Shown piece by piece: positions 1 to 6,349 of a stretch of 10,904 nt of DNA. This DNA comes from Bacteroidaceae bacterium (GTDB lineage: Bacteria; Bacteroidota; Bacteroidia; Bacteroidales; Bacteroidaceae): positions 1-10,904 of the forward strand of contig CAAHEN010000122.1 of the NCBI GenBank assembly GCA_900772575.1. The letters run 5' to 3'. Each line of letters opens with the position of its first letter. The first letter of the stretch is position 1. A program made the translations under genes and the position numbers. The notes below the pieces were generated by a model. That model ran no database searches. It had not been told where the DNA came from and saw only the letters and a program-made list of their open reading frames with translations.

Positions 1-160
1 CCTTCAGGCGGATTCGGAATGTTAAAGCGGGACTTCAGCGAGACTCCCCTAGGGCAAATCTGAATTAGCTCGGAGCAAATTTTACCGGGCCCTAGAGAAG
101 TTACTCGGAAAACCGTGCAGATTTTGCCACATGGTGGCGATGTCGGTTGCCGCTGGGAAC

Positions 161-188
161 AAAAAATGGCTATCCGCGTGGGATAGCC
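161..188 (-). terminator. Intrinsic terminator (or attenuator) close to a promoter
   Basis: On the minus strand an 8-bp perfect stem (GGCTATCC / GGATAGCC, loop CACGC, positions 188-168) is followed by A and six T (166-161). This is the textbook form of a Rho-independent terminator. It lies only about 35 nt downstream of the expected start site of the leftward promoter at 202-232. It would therefore end transcription almost immediately, or act as a conditional attenuator for something beyond the left edge. Confidence 0.75.
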
Positions 189-259
189 GTTTCCTCTGTT
201 ACAAAGATACGGTTTCCGGGCGCCGAAAGCAAGCAGTGTTAAGCTCAAATCTTAGACCG
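184..259 (-). repeat. Left copy of window-flanking inverted repeat
   Basis: Positions 184-259 match the reverse complement of 10829-10904 at 70 of 76 positions with no gaps. The differences (199, 201, 211, 213, 243, 251) are all transitions. Similarity stops near 261 on the inner side. On the outer side the right copy is cut by the window end, so the true length is unknown. The repeat contains a complete Bacteroidota-type promoter firing out of the window. Confidence 0.9.
202..232 (-). promoter_or_regulatory. Leftward Bacteroidota-type promoter in the repeat
   Basis: Read on the minus strand, TATCTTTG (209-202) matches the Bacteroidota -7 consensus TAnnTTTG exactly. A TTGC element (232-229) lies 19 bp upstream, the usual spacing for the -33 box, although the consensus there is TTTG. 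Both boxes are unchanged in the right-hand copy. Transcription would start near 195 and run toward position 1, straight into the terminator hairpin at 161-188. Confidence 0.65.
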
Positions 260-311
260 CCTAACCGAAAACTGGGCCGTTTTCGCCTAAGTAAGAACCA
301 GGATATTACCA

Positions 312-362
312 CAAAGCCAGAAAGAGGGGTGCCCGCATGGGACAGTCGTCTTTCTGGCTTTG
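312..362. repeat. Long perfect hairpin downstream of pyrH
   Basis: Two perfect 14-bp arms, CAAAGCCAGAAAGA (312-325) and its reverse complement (349-362), enclose a 23-nt loop. The loop itself holds a small GCCC/GGG pairing. No T tract follows on either strand, so it is not a standard intrinsic terminator. It lies about 115 bp past the pyrH stop and could still act as a 3'-end stabilising or Rho-assisted structure for that transcript. Confidence 0.7.
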
Positions 363-477
363 AACAGTTTGTGCATACCGAGGGCAAACAGCAAACAGAA
401 CTGACGTCGGAATGGTCACATACTTCTGTATATTATGATAGAAGATACGCGAGTGCCGCCGCCATTTGGATCGGATG

Positions 478-1188
478 TCAAGCGTGGACGTATGTACCGA
501 TGTTCTCTCCAGTCAGCACACGATGAAGGTTGCCGACGACGTCCATATTGAAAACATAAATCGGCAGTCCGTTTTCCTTGCACATGGCAGTTGCCGTGAT
601 ATCCATGACGCGAAGTCCACGGCGCAGGACTTCGTCATAAGTGATCTCATCAAATTTTGTTGCGGTAGGATCTTTCTCAGGATCCGCCGTGTAGACGCCG
701 TCAACACGGGTACCTTTCAACATGACATCTGCCTCCACCTCTATGCCGCGCAGCGATGAGCCGGTATCAGTTGTGAAATAAGGATTGCCCGTGCCACAGC
801 TGATAATAGCCACTTCTCCACGCTCCATGGCCTCGATAGCCTTCCACTTGGAGTATAGCTCTCCTATCGGTTCCATGCGAATGGCCGTCAGCACGCGGCT
901 CTTCACCCCTACCGCACCAAGAGCTGAACTCAAGGCCAAAGAGTTGATCACCGTGGCGCACATGCCCATCTGGTCACCCTTGACACGGTCGAACCCCTTT
1001 CCAGCCCCGCTTAGGCCACGGAAAATGTTTCCGCCGCCAATGACTATACTAATCTGCACTCCCAACTGGAGGGCGTCCTTTATCTGTGCTGCATACTCGT
1101 TAAGACGCTTCACGTCTATCCCATGCCCCTGCTCTCCCATGAGGCTCTCTCCACTTAGTTTCAGGAGAATACGTTTGAATTTTGCCAT
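478..1188 (-). CDS. pyrH: UMP kinase
   Basis: Hexameric bacterial UMP kinase of the amino-acid kinase superfamily. It phosphorylates UMP to UDP with ATP in the cytoplasm, the step feeding pyrimidine nucleotide synthesis; the family is typically controlled allosterically by GTP and UTP. The 236-residue product has the usual family length. Visible motifs are KLSGE (10-14, phosphate binding), GGGNIFRG (51-58), DQMGM (72-76, UMP region), GTGNPYFTTD (132-141) and KGTRVDGVYTADP (158-170, nucleotide binding). I chose the ATG at 1188-1186 because the product then begins MAKFKRILLKLSG as in homologues; an in-frame ATG 28 codons upstream would add a low-quality extension. The gene follows the MATE gene on the same strand with a 102-bp gap, which holds a possible promoter of its own. 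No frr or tsf neighbour is visible on this side. Confidence 0.97.
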   Translation of the reverse strand: MAKFKRILLKLSGESLMGEQGHGIDVKRLNEYAAQIKDALQLGVQISIVIGGGNIFRGLSGAGKGFDRVKGDQMGMCATVINSLALSSALGAVGVKSRVLTAIRMEPIGELYSKWKAIEAMERGEVAIISCGTGNPYFTTDTGSSLRGIEVEADVMLKGTRVDGVYTADPEKDPTATKFDEITYDEVLRRGLRVMDITATAMCKENGLPIYVFNMDVVGNLHRVLTGENIGTYVHA

Positions 1189-1243
1189 AGCTATGATTTT
1201 GACGAATGGTGTTCTGCAAAGTTTGCCACAATTGTTCTGTTGA

Positions 1244-1251
1244 CAAAAGTA
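1244..1251 (-). promoter_or_regulatory. Possible pyrH -7 box
   Basis: On the minus strand this reads TACTTTTG, matching the Bacteroidota -7 consensus TAnnTTTG, about 55 bp upstream of the chosen pyrH start. I see no convincing -33 TTTG at the expected distance, so the call rests on one box. Confidence 0.35.
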
Positions 1252-1290
1252 CTGATTTTTTCTTGCAGACACCTCTACATAGACAAAAGT

Positions 1291-2625
1291 TTAGTCTCGT
1301 GGCATCGAAAAAGAGCACCGCACAACATGCCGGCACAACGTGGCCTGCACAAGGCCACGCATGGCCAGATAGGCCAAGAAGGCCGTCCACAGGCAGGCAT
1401 TGCTATGCGGCAGCAGCCACTCCAGCAAGAAGAATGTCCCTGCTGCCACAACCATAGATTGAAGCATCTGGCGGGTTGCCGTGGCCCCAATGAACAGGCC
1501 ATCATAGATAAAAGCCGGAAAACCGGCCAAAGGAATCAGGCAAGCCAACGGCAACACCGAACCTGCGACGGCAAGCACCATGGGCTCCGACGTCAGCAAT
1601 CTCAAGATTGAGCCACCAAGCCCCAGATACACAAGCGTAAAAGCCATAGCCAGCCCTGTCCCCCAGAAAAACAGGCGGCGACGCAAAGCCAAGAATGCCC
1701 GGAGACACCTGGCGCCGACATAACGGCCGCCCAAGGCCTCACCGGCATAGGCAAATCCGTCCATGACATAAGAGAACACCACAAAAAACTGCATCAGGAG
1801 TGCGTTGGCCGCCAACGTGACATCTCCCATCGACGTACCGGCAACCGTAAACCACGTCGATACACAGACAAGACACAACGTCCGCAAGAAGATGTCACGG
1901 TTGACCCGGAAGAAACGTGCGAAAGCATTGCGTGACAAGGTTCCAGAGAGATCATGCACCTTGGCTCGCGAACCATAGTGACGCCACCATAGCCAAGCGG
2001 CCATCAGCAAACCTGCATACTGTGCGACAAGCGTCCCGACGGCCACACCGCTTACCCCTAAGTGCATGCCAAGAACAAGAAACAGGCTGACCAAGATGTT
2101 GACAATATTCTGCGAAATCGACACCCACATAGGGAAACGGGCATTCTGCATGCCCAGAAACCACCCCGAGAAGCTGTACAACCCCAAAACAGCCGGTGCG
2201 CCCCAAACCAATATCTGTATGTAGCTCCTTGCAAGACACTCTACGGCCCCGGAAACGCTCACGAGGCAAAAGGTCCCCCACAAGATTGCCCACTGTAAGC
2301 AGATAAGGCCGGACGCGAAAGCGGCAGAAACCAAGAGCGACCGGAATAATGTGTGAAAGACTTCCCGTTCATTCCCTGCCCCATAAGCCTGTGCCGTAAG
2401 CCCGCCGGTTCCCATTCTCAAGAAACTGAACAACCAATACACCATATTGAACGTCATGCCGCCAACCGCAATGGCCGCCAGATAAACCGCAGCACCGAGA
2501 TGGCCGACAATCGCTGTGTCCACAAGTCCAAGCAGAGGCACTGTGATGTTAGAGACAATGCTAGGCAGCGCAATACGCAATATTCGATTTTTAAGACAAT
2601 TCAAAATGGCACTATTACTTTCCAA
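1291..2625 (-). CDS. MATE family efflux transporter (DinF-like)
   Basis: Inner-membrane multidrug and toxin extrusion antiporter, 444 residues, the normal size for a 12-helix MATE protein. The first half-repeat begins with the family's N-terminal signature: RILRIALPSIVSNITVPLLG, then LVDTAIVGHLG, with an acidic residue (D36) in helix 1 where DinF/NorM-type proteins couple cation flow. Hydrophobic segments continue at regular intervals, with a second bundle starting around the FLRTLCLVCVSTWF stretch. MATE proteins export cationic drugs, metabolites or other small molecules in exchange for Na+ or H+; the substrate cannot be told from sequence. The start MESNSAI gives a short cytoplasmic lead before helix 1, as expected. 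It lies upstream of pyrH on the same strand and divergently from rpmB. I see no functional link to either. The DinF subfamily is favoured over NorM by overall look only. Confidence 0.9.
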   Translation of the reverse strand: MESNSAILNCLKNRILRIALPSIVSNITVPLLGLVDTAIVGHLGAAVYLAAIAVGGMTFNMVYWLFSFLRMGTGGLTAQAYGAGNEREVFHTLFRSLLVSAAFASGLICLQWAILWGTFCLVSVSGAVECLARSYIQILVWGAPAVLGLYSFSGWFLGMQNARFPMWVSISQNIVNILVSLFLVLGMHLGVSGVAVGTLVAQYAGLLMAAWLWWRHYGSRAKVHDLSGTLSRNAFARFFRVNRDIFLRTLCLVCVSTWFTVAGTSMGDVTLAANALLMQFFVVFSYVMDGFAYAGEALGGRYVGARCLRAFLALRRRLFFWGTGLAMAFTLVYLGLGGSILRLLTSEPMVLAVAGSVLPLACLIPLAGFPAFIYDGLFIGATATRQMLQSMVVAAGTFFLLEWLLPHSNACLWTAFLAYLAMRGLVQATLCRHVVRCSFSMPRD

Positions 2626-2669
2626 TTATGAGCAGGCAGAATCCTTCTGCCACCGTTTCAATGTGCGTG

Positions 2670-2677
2670 CAAAGTTA
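2670..2677 (-). promoter_or_regulatory. Possible -7 box for the MATE gene
   Basis: Read on the minus strand this is TAACTTTG, matching TAnnTTTG, about 45 bp upstream of the MATE start. The -33 region (near 2697-2703) does not match TTTG well, so confidence is limited. It lies about 95 bp from the divergent rpmB promoter. Confidence 0.4.
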
Positions 2678-2747
2678 CGGCCAAATACGCACTGCCGCTA
2701 CATCAAGGGCTCCAAAACTTTTCCCGCTGATAAAAATGGCCTGAAAC

Positions 2748-2778
2748 ATTGCCATGAAATTTTTTATTCGTAAATTTG
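2748..2778 (+). promoter_or_regulatory. Promoter of the rpmB ribosomal cluster
   Basis: TAAATTTG (2771-2778) matches the Bacteroidota -7 consensus. ATTG (2748-2751) sits exactly 19 bp upstream as a -33 box, and an AT-rich run (ATTTTTTATTC) lies just before the -7 box. Transcription would start around 2785, leaving a leader of roughly 140 nt before rpmB. Confidence 0.6.
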
Positions 2779-2784
2779 CAGCCC

Positions 2785-2922
2785 GAAAGCGTATGTGTTT
2801 CTTCATGGGTCATATAAGATTCCACCCCAAGATTACGCAACAACAAATTCTGAAAGCCTGATGGAGAAAGATTTGCCATACGTTCACCCGCATCAAAAAC
2901 AATAACACAAGAGACGATAGCA
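2785..2922 (+). promoter_or_regulatory. Long 5' leader of rpmB
   Basis: If the promoter at 2748-2778 is correct, the transcript has about 140 nt before the rpmB start, long enough for regulation of a ribosomal-protein operon. It contains two short overlapping frames joined by TGATG: 2793-2861 (22 codons) and 2861-2905 (14 codons). I do not recognise either peptide and see no classical ribosomal-protein leader motif or strong terminator hairpin. Function is unknown. Confidence 0.3.
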
Positions 2923-3183
2923 ATGTCTAAGATTTGTCAGATTACTGGAAAGAAGGCCATGGTTGGCAACAACGTTTCGCATTCGAAGCGCCGCACAAAG
3001 CGCACTTTTGATGTAAACTTGTTTACAAAGAAATTCTACTACGTCGAACAGGACTGCTGGATTGCCCTCAAAGTGAGCGCAGCTGGCCTGCGCCTTATCA
3101 ACAAGGTAGGTCTTGACGCTGCGCTGAACAGCGCGGTTGCCAAGGGATATTGCGATTGGAAAAACATAAAAGTCATCGGCTAA
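2923..3183 (+). CDS. rpmB: 50S ribosomal protein bL28
   Basis: Structural protein of the large ribosomal subunit, 86 residues. The N-terminus reads MSKICQITGKKAMVGNNVSH followed by the basic stretch SKRRTKRTF, the usual bL28 opening (C-x-x-TGK, GN-x-x-SH). The later segment ALKVSAAGLRLINKVG matches the conserved (L)RVSAKGLR(x)IDKKG region of the family. Cysteines are at 5, 45 and 77 with no CxxC pair, so this is the zinc-independent form. The start codon has an A-containing upstream context (GATAGCAATG) and no Shine-Dalgarno sequence, as is common in Bacteroidota. It is first in a cluster with rpmG (15-bp gap) and the DUF4295 gene. Confidence 0.97.
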   Translation: MSKICQITGKKAMVGNNVSHSKRRTKRTFDVNLFTKKFYYVEQDCWIALKVSAAGLRLINKVGLDAALNSAVAKGYCDWKNIKVIG

Positions 3184-3198
3184 TACATCCTAAGAACT

Positions 3199-3390
3199 AT
3201 GGCAGGAAAAAAAGCTAAAGGCAATAGAGTCCAGGTCATCCTCGAATGCACTGAAATGAAAGAGAGCGGCTTGCCCGGAACGTCGCGCTACATCACGACC
3301 AAGAACCGCAAGAATACGCCAGAGCGCTTGGAGTTGAAGAAATACAACCCCATCCTCAAGAGAATGACCATCCACAAAGAAATCAAATAA
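3199..3390 (+). CDS. rpmG: 50S ribosomal protein bL33 (zinc-free form)
   Basis: Large-subunit ribosomal protein near the E site, 63 residues. The core VQVILECTEMKESG, then TSRYITTKNRKNTPERLELKKYNP, is diagnostic of bL33. The zinc-binding form carries CTEC and a second Cys pair. Here the first pair is reduced to CTEM (only C17 remains) and the second is replaced by YNPIL, so this is the C-minus form that does not need zinc. It lies 15 bp after rpmB and 16 bp before the DUF4295 gene, so the three are surely cotranscribed. Confidence 0.97.
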   Translation: MAGKKAKGNRVQVILECTEMKESGLPGTSRYITTKNRKNTPERLELKKYNPILKRMTIHKEIK

Positions 3391-3406
3391 TACAAGAGCA
3401 TAAGTC

Positions 3407-3565
3407 ATGGCAAAGAAAACAGTCGCCACTCTCCAAGAAGGCAAGACCGACGGACGTTCTTATACGAAAGTCATTAAGATGGTAAAAAGCCCGAAGACCG
3501 GTGCTTACATCTTCGATGAACAGATGGTTCCCAACGAAGCCGTAAAGGATTTCTTCAAGAACTAA
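3407..3565 (+). CDS. DUF4295 / bL38-type small ribosomal protein
   Basis: A 52-residue basic protein beginning MAKKTVATLQEGKTDGRSY and ending AVKDFFKN. It matches my memory of the Bacteroidota-specific DUF4295 family, always encoded behind rpmG. To my knowledge, the Flavobacterium ribosome structure identified an extra large-subunit protein named bL38 that corresponds to this family; I recall that without being able to check it. The middle contains TKVIKMVKSPKTGAYIF, Lys-rich and suited to rRNA contact. The gene is 16 bp after rpmG, has an A-rich start context (CATAAGTCATG) and is followed 29 bp later by the cluster terminator. It is likely cotranscribed with rpmB and rpmG. Confidence 0.88.
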   Translation: MAKKTVATLQEGKTDGRSYTKVIKMVKSPKTGAYIFDEQMVPNEAVKDFFKN

Positions 3566-3594
3566 GCGTTACACAGTAACCTAGATACTGAAAG

Positions 3595-3621
3595 CCCTCC
3601 ACTACACGCGGAGGGTTTTTT
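3595..3621 (+). terminator. Intrinsic terminator of the rpmB-rpmG-DUF4295 cluster
   Basis: A 6-bp GC-rich stem, CCCTCC (3595-3600) with GGAGGG (3610-3615), encloses a 9-nt loop and is followed by six T (3616-3621). A short A run before the stem can pair with the T tract, so it may also work on the other strand. It separates the ribosomal transcript from ftsY. Confidence 0.9.
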
Positions 3622-3656
3622 ATGCCCTAATGCACACTCGTTCCATAAATAATGAG

Positions 3657-3664
3657 TAAGTTTG
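3657..3664 (+). promoter_or_regulatory. Possible ftsY -7 box
   Basis: TAAGTTTG fits TAnnTTTG and lies 49 bp upstream of the ftsY start, just after the upstream terminator, where a new promoter is needed. The -33 position has no clear TTTG. It would drive ftsY, rimO and possibly the HU genes. Confidence 0.5.
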
Positions 3665-3713
3665 CAGAGTCGCAATTGCCCATTCACAGACAGACGTCTA
3701 AAATCCAACAGAT

Positions 3714-4679
3714 ATGAGTTTATTCAGTTTCTTCTCCAAGAAAGAGAAAAAGGAAGTCCTCGATGCAGGCTTAGAAAAAACGAAGTCGGGACTTTTCAGC
3801 AAGATAGCCCGTGCTGTAGCTGGAAAGTCCAAAGTCGACGACCAAGTTCTCGACAATCTGGAGGATGTATTGCTCACCTCAGACGTTGGTGTCGACACAA
3901 CGGTAGAAATCATACATGCCATTGAACAGCGTGTCGCCAAAGACAAATATGTCGGCACTGCGGAGTTGAATGCGATTCTCAAAGAAGAGATTTCCGCCCT
4001 ACTCACAAAAAGCGGGAATACCGCCAACGACGGTTTCCTTCCCACGACCGACCACAAGCCATACGTCATCATGGTGGTTGGTGTCAATGGCGTGGGCAAG
4101 ACAACGACAATCGGAAAGCTGGCCTATCAGTTCAAGGCCGCCGGAAAGACAGTCATGCTCGGTGCCGCTGATACGTTCCGGGCCGCAGCCATTGAGCAAC
4201 TTTCGGTTTGGGGCGAACGCATTGGAGTTCCTGTCGTCAAGCAGCAAATGGGCAGTGACCCAGCCAGCGTTGCTTACGACACGGTGAAATCGGCCAAGGC
4301 CAACGGCACTGACATTGTCATCATCGACACAGCCGGACGCCTGCACAACAAAGTCAACCTGATGAACGAGCTGACAAAAATCAAGAACGTCATGCGCAAG
4401 GTCACCCCGTCCGCACCAGACGAGGTGCTGCTAGTGCTTGACGGCTCAACTGGTCAAAATGCTTTTGAGCAGGCCAAGCAATTCATCAAAGCCACAGAAG
4501 TCACCTCACTGGCCATCACAAAACTCGACGGGACGGCTAAGGGTGGCGTTGTCATTGGCATTTCCAACCAACTGAAGGTTCCGGTCAAATACATCGGACT
4601 GGGCGAGAAAATGACTGACCTACAACCTTTCAACGCCCAGGAATTTGTAGACTCTCTTTTCAACGACACCAAACTATGA
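3714..4679 (+). CDS. ftsY: Signal recognition particle receptor FtsY
   Basis: SRP-family GTPase that docks ribosome-nascent chain-SRP complexes at the inner membrane and hands them to the Sec translocon. The 321-residue product has a short lysine-rich amphipathic N-terminus (SLFSFFSKKEKKE) that can bind lipid, then the four-helix N domain (about 20-105) and the GTPase G domain. Motifs in order are GVNGVGKTT (123-131, P-loop), DTFRAAA (153-159, SRP insertion box), DTAGR (205-209), TKLDGTAKGG (269-278) and GLGEKMTDLQPF (295-306). The long acidic A domain of E. coli FtsY is absent, as in many other bacteria. DTFRAAAIEQL and GLGEK together favour FtsY over Ffh, and the methionine-rich M domain of Ffh is missing. 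The stop overlaps the rimO start (ATGA). Confidence 0.97.
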   Translation: MSLFSFFSKKEKKEVLDAGLEKTKSGLFSKIARAVAGKSKVDDQVLDNLEDVLLTSDVGVDTTVEIIHAIEQRVAKDKYVGTAELNAILKEEISALLTKSGNTANDGFLPTTDHKPYVIMVVGVNGVGKTTTIGKLAYQFKAAGKTVMLGAADTFRAAAIEQLSVWGERIGVPVVKQQMGSDPASVAYDTVKSAKANGTDIVIIDTAGRLHNKVNLMNELTKIKNVMRKVTPSAPDEVLLVLDGSTGQNAFEQAKQFIKATEVTSLAITKLDGTAKGGVVIGISNQLKVPVKYIGLGEKMTDLQPFNAQEFVDSLFNDTKL

Positions 4680-6004
4680 CCATCAGACATGCCCCATGCC
4701 ACCAAACGCGTCGCACCGTCGACGTAATCACCATGGGGTGCTCTAAAAACCTCGTGGATTCAGAGCGCCTCATGCAACAGTTTGCACGGCACGGATTCGC
4801 CATCTACCACAACCCTGAAGCCACACATGGTGACATTGCGGTCGTCAACACCTGTGGCTTTATCGGTGCTGCAAAAGAAGAGAGCATCAATATGATCCTG
4901 TCTCTTTGCAACCAGAAAGAAACTGGCACCTTGCAGCACGTCTATGTCATGGGTTGCCTGTCTGAGCGCTATCGGGAGGAACTCGAAACTGAGATACCCC
5001 AAGTGGACAAATTCTATGGCAAGTTCAATTGGAGCGGACTTCTTGAAGATTTGAAAAGCTCCTACGACACCGGTACGGCCGATGCCCGCTTCCTCTCAAC
5101 CCCCTCTCATTACGCCTATCTCAAAATATCTGAGGGCTGTGACCGCAAATGTGCCTATTGTGCCATCCCCATCATCACCGGCCGGCACACTAGCCGCAGG
5201 ATGGAAGACATTCTGGACGAGGTGCAGGGACTTGTGGCACAAGGCGTAAAGGAATTTCAGATCATCGCCCAAGAATTGACCTTCTATGGCGTCGATCTGT
5301 ATGGTGAACAAAGACTGCCTGAACTGGTCGAAAGGATGGCTGGCATTCCTGGAGTCGAATGGATCAGGCTTCACTACGCCTACCCCAACCACTTCCCCGC
5401 TGACTTGACTCGTGTGATGCGTGAGCACAGCAATGTCTGCAAATATCTGGACATAGCACTACAGCACATCAGTGACAACATCCTGTCACGCATGCAGCGC
5501 CACACGACAAAGCAGGAAACAATCCACCTGATTGAGAAACTGCGTCGCGAGGTGCCCGGCATCTGTATCCGGACGACACTCATGGTTGGATTCCCGGGAG
5601 AGACAGAGGCCGACTTTCAAGAACTTATGGACTTTGTTCGCACAGCACGCTTCGAGCGTATGGGAGCATTCGCCTACAGTGAGGAAGAGGGTACCTATGC
5701 CGCAGAACACTACGAGGACGACGTTCCCGAAGAGGTCAAGCAACGCAGGCTCGATGAGATCATGGCGCTTCAGGAAAGCATCATCGCCGAACAGTGCGCC
5801 GCTAAGATTGGCCGGACATTCAAGACCATCATTGACCGCCAAGAGGGCGACTACTTCATCGGGCGCACAGAATTTGATTCGCCTGAAGTGGATTGCGAGG
5901 TACTTGTCCCAGCAGATGGCGTAAACTTGGAACCGGGCAACTTCTATCAAGTCCTGGTGACAAATGCCGATGATTTCGACATCTATGGCAAGATCGTCGG
6001 GTAA
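4676..6004 (+). CDS. rimO: Ribosomal protein uS12 methylthiotransferase RimO
   Basis: Radical-SAM enzyme that adds a methylthio group to the conserved aspartate of ribosomal protein uS12, using two 4Fe-4S clusters. The 442-residue product shows all three parts. The N-terminal MTTase domain has cluster-binding C22 (MGCSKNLVDSE), C60 (VNTCGF) and C94 (VMGCLSER). The radical-SAM domain has the CxxxCxxC motif at C155, C159 and C162 (GCDRKCAYC). A C-terminal TRAM domain runs from about 375 to the end. CSKNLVDSE and the downstream IIAQELTFYG favour RimO over the tRNA enzyme MiaB. The ATG overlaps the ftsY stop by 4 nt, so translation is probably coupled. The first 13 residues, including an extra C8, are a short extension before the family's usual first strand. 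Confidence 0.96.
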   Translation: MTIRHAPCHQTRRTVDVITMGCSKNLVDSERLMQQFARHGFAIYHNPEATHGDIAVVNTCGFIGAAKEESINMILSLCNQKETGTLQHVYVMGCLSERYREELETEIPQVDKFYGKFNWSGLLEDLKSSYDTGTADARFLSTPSHYAYLKISEGCDRKCAYCAIPIITGRHTSRRMEDILDEVQGLVAQGVKEFQIIAQELTFYGVDLYGEQRLPELVERMAGIPGVEWIRLHYAYPNHFPADLTRVMREHSNVCKYLDIALQHISDNILSRMQRHTTKQETIHLIEKLRREVPGICIRTTLMVGFPGETEADFQELMDFVRTARFERMGAFAYSEEEGTYAAEHYEDDVPEEVKQRRLDEIMALQESIIAEQCAAKIGRTFKTIIDRQEGDYFIGRTEFDSPEVDCEVLVPADGVNLEPGNFYQVLVTNADDFDIYGKIVG

Positions 6005-6036
6005 GACGTTGCCGCCGCATCAATCTCTTTGCCGCT

Positions 6037-6309
6037 ATGAACAATAAAGACTTTATCAATACACTCGCCGCCAGAATGGACACCAATACCAAAGATGTCC
6101 AGCGCATTGCCGAAGCATTCGTCTCTGAGTTGGCAGCTGAATTATCAGAGGGAACGCCGCTGACAGTTCAAGGTTTCGGGAGCTTTGAAATAAAGAAAAA
6201 GATGGAACGCATCGTCATCAACCCCGTTACCAAGCAACGCATGCTTGTTCCCCCAAAACTTGTGCTGGCCTACAAGCCCAGCCCCCTTCTAAAGGACAAA
6301 CTCAAGTAG
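6037..6309 (+). CDS. HU-family DNA-binding protein
   Basis: Small nucleoid protein, 90 residues, the normal size for HU/IHF subunits, which bind and bend DNA as dimers. The N-terminal helical part (NNKDFINTLAARMDTNTKDV) leads into the conserved turn QGFGSFEIKKK (GFGSF 46-50). The beta arm follows, with the DNA-intercalating proline present (INP, P63), and the C-terminal helix is PSPLLKDKLK. The arm tip (TKQRMLVPPKLVL) differs from E. coli HU (TGEEIEIPASKVP) in a way I associate with Bacteroidota members. It starts 32 bp after rimO on the same strand with no terminator between, so cotranscription with ftsY-rimO is likely. HU or IHF-like identity cannot be settled from sequence alone. Confidence 0.93.
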   Translation: MNNKDFINTLAARMDTNTKDVQRIAEAFVSELAAELSEGTPLTVQGFGSFEIKKKMERIVINPVTKQRMLVPPKLVLAYKPSPLLKDKLK

Positions 6310-6349
6310 AAATTCACAGGTCTCACCAATCAATAACCAGTCATTTCTT

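Larger units (their letters stand above)
1..477. other. Non-coding region downstream of pyrH
   Basis: I see no convincing gene here. Open frames across it (for example 131-526 on the plus strand) have no recognisable domain, run through hairpins and a promoter, and overlap the 3' end of pyrH, so I treat them as chance. The region does contain a leftward promoter (202-232), a hairpin with a T tract on the minus strand (161-188), a 14-bp perfect inverted repeat (312-362) and the left copy of a repeat also found at the right window edge. Positions 1-160 contain small palindromes such as GCCAC-ATG-GTGGC (126-138) and CCCTAGGG (48-55), but no recognised RNA gene. This could be the body of a multicopy intergenic element; that is inference. 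Confidence 0.6.

Noticed and set aside
1..477. CRISPR array, tRNA or rRNA in the left non-coding region
   Set aside because: No regularly spaced direct repeats, no cloverleaf, and no stretch I recognise as rRNA.
131..526. 131-codon plus-strand open frame
   Set aside because: It runs through the promoter, both hairpins and the 3' end of pyrH on the opposite strand, shows no domain, and its apparent internal AWDSR repeat simply reflects the shared hairpin core.
1189..1272. N-terminal extension of pyrH by 28 codons
   Set aside because: Homologues begin at MAKFKRILLKLSG; the extension has no conserved features and covers the candidate -7 box.
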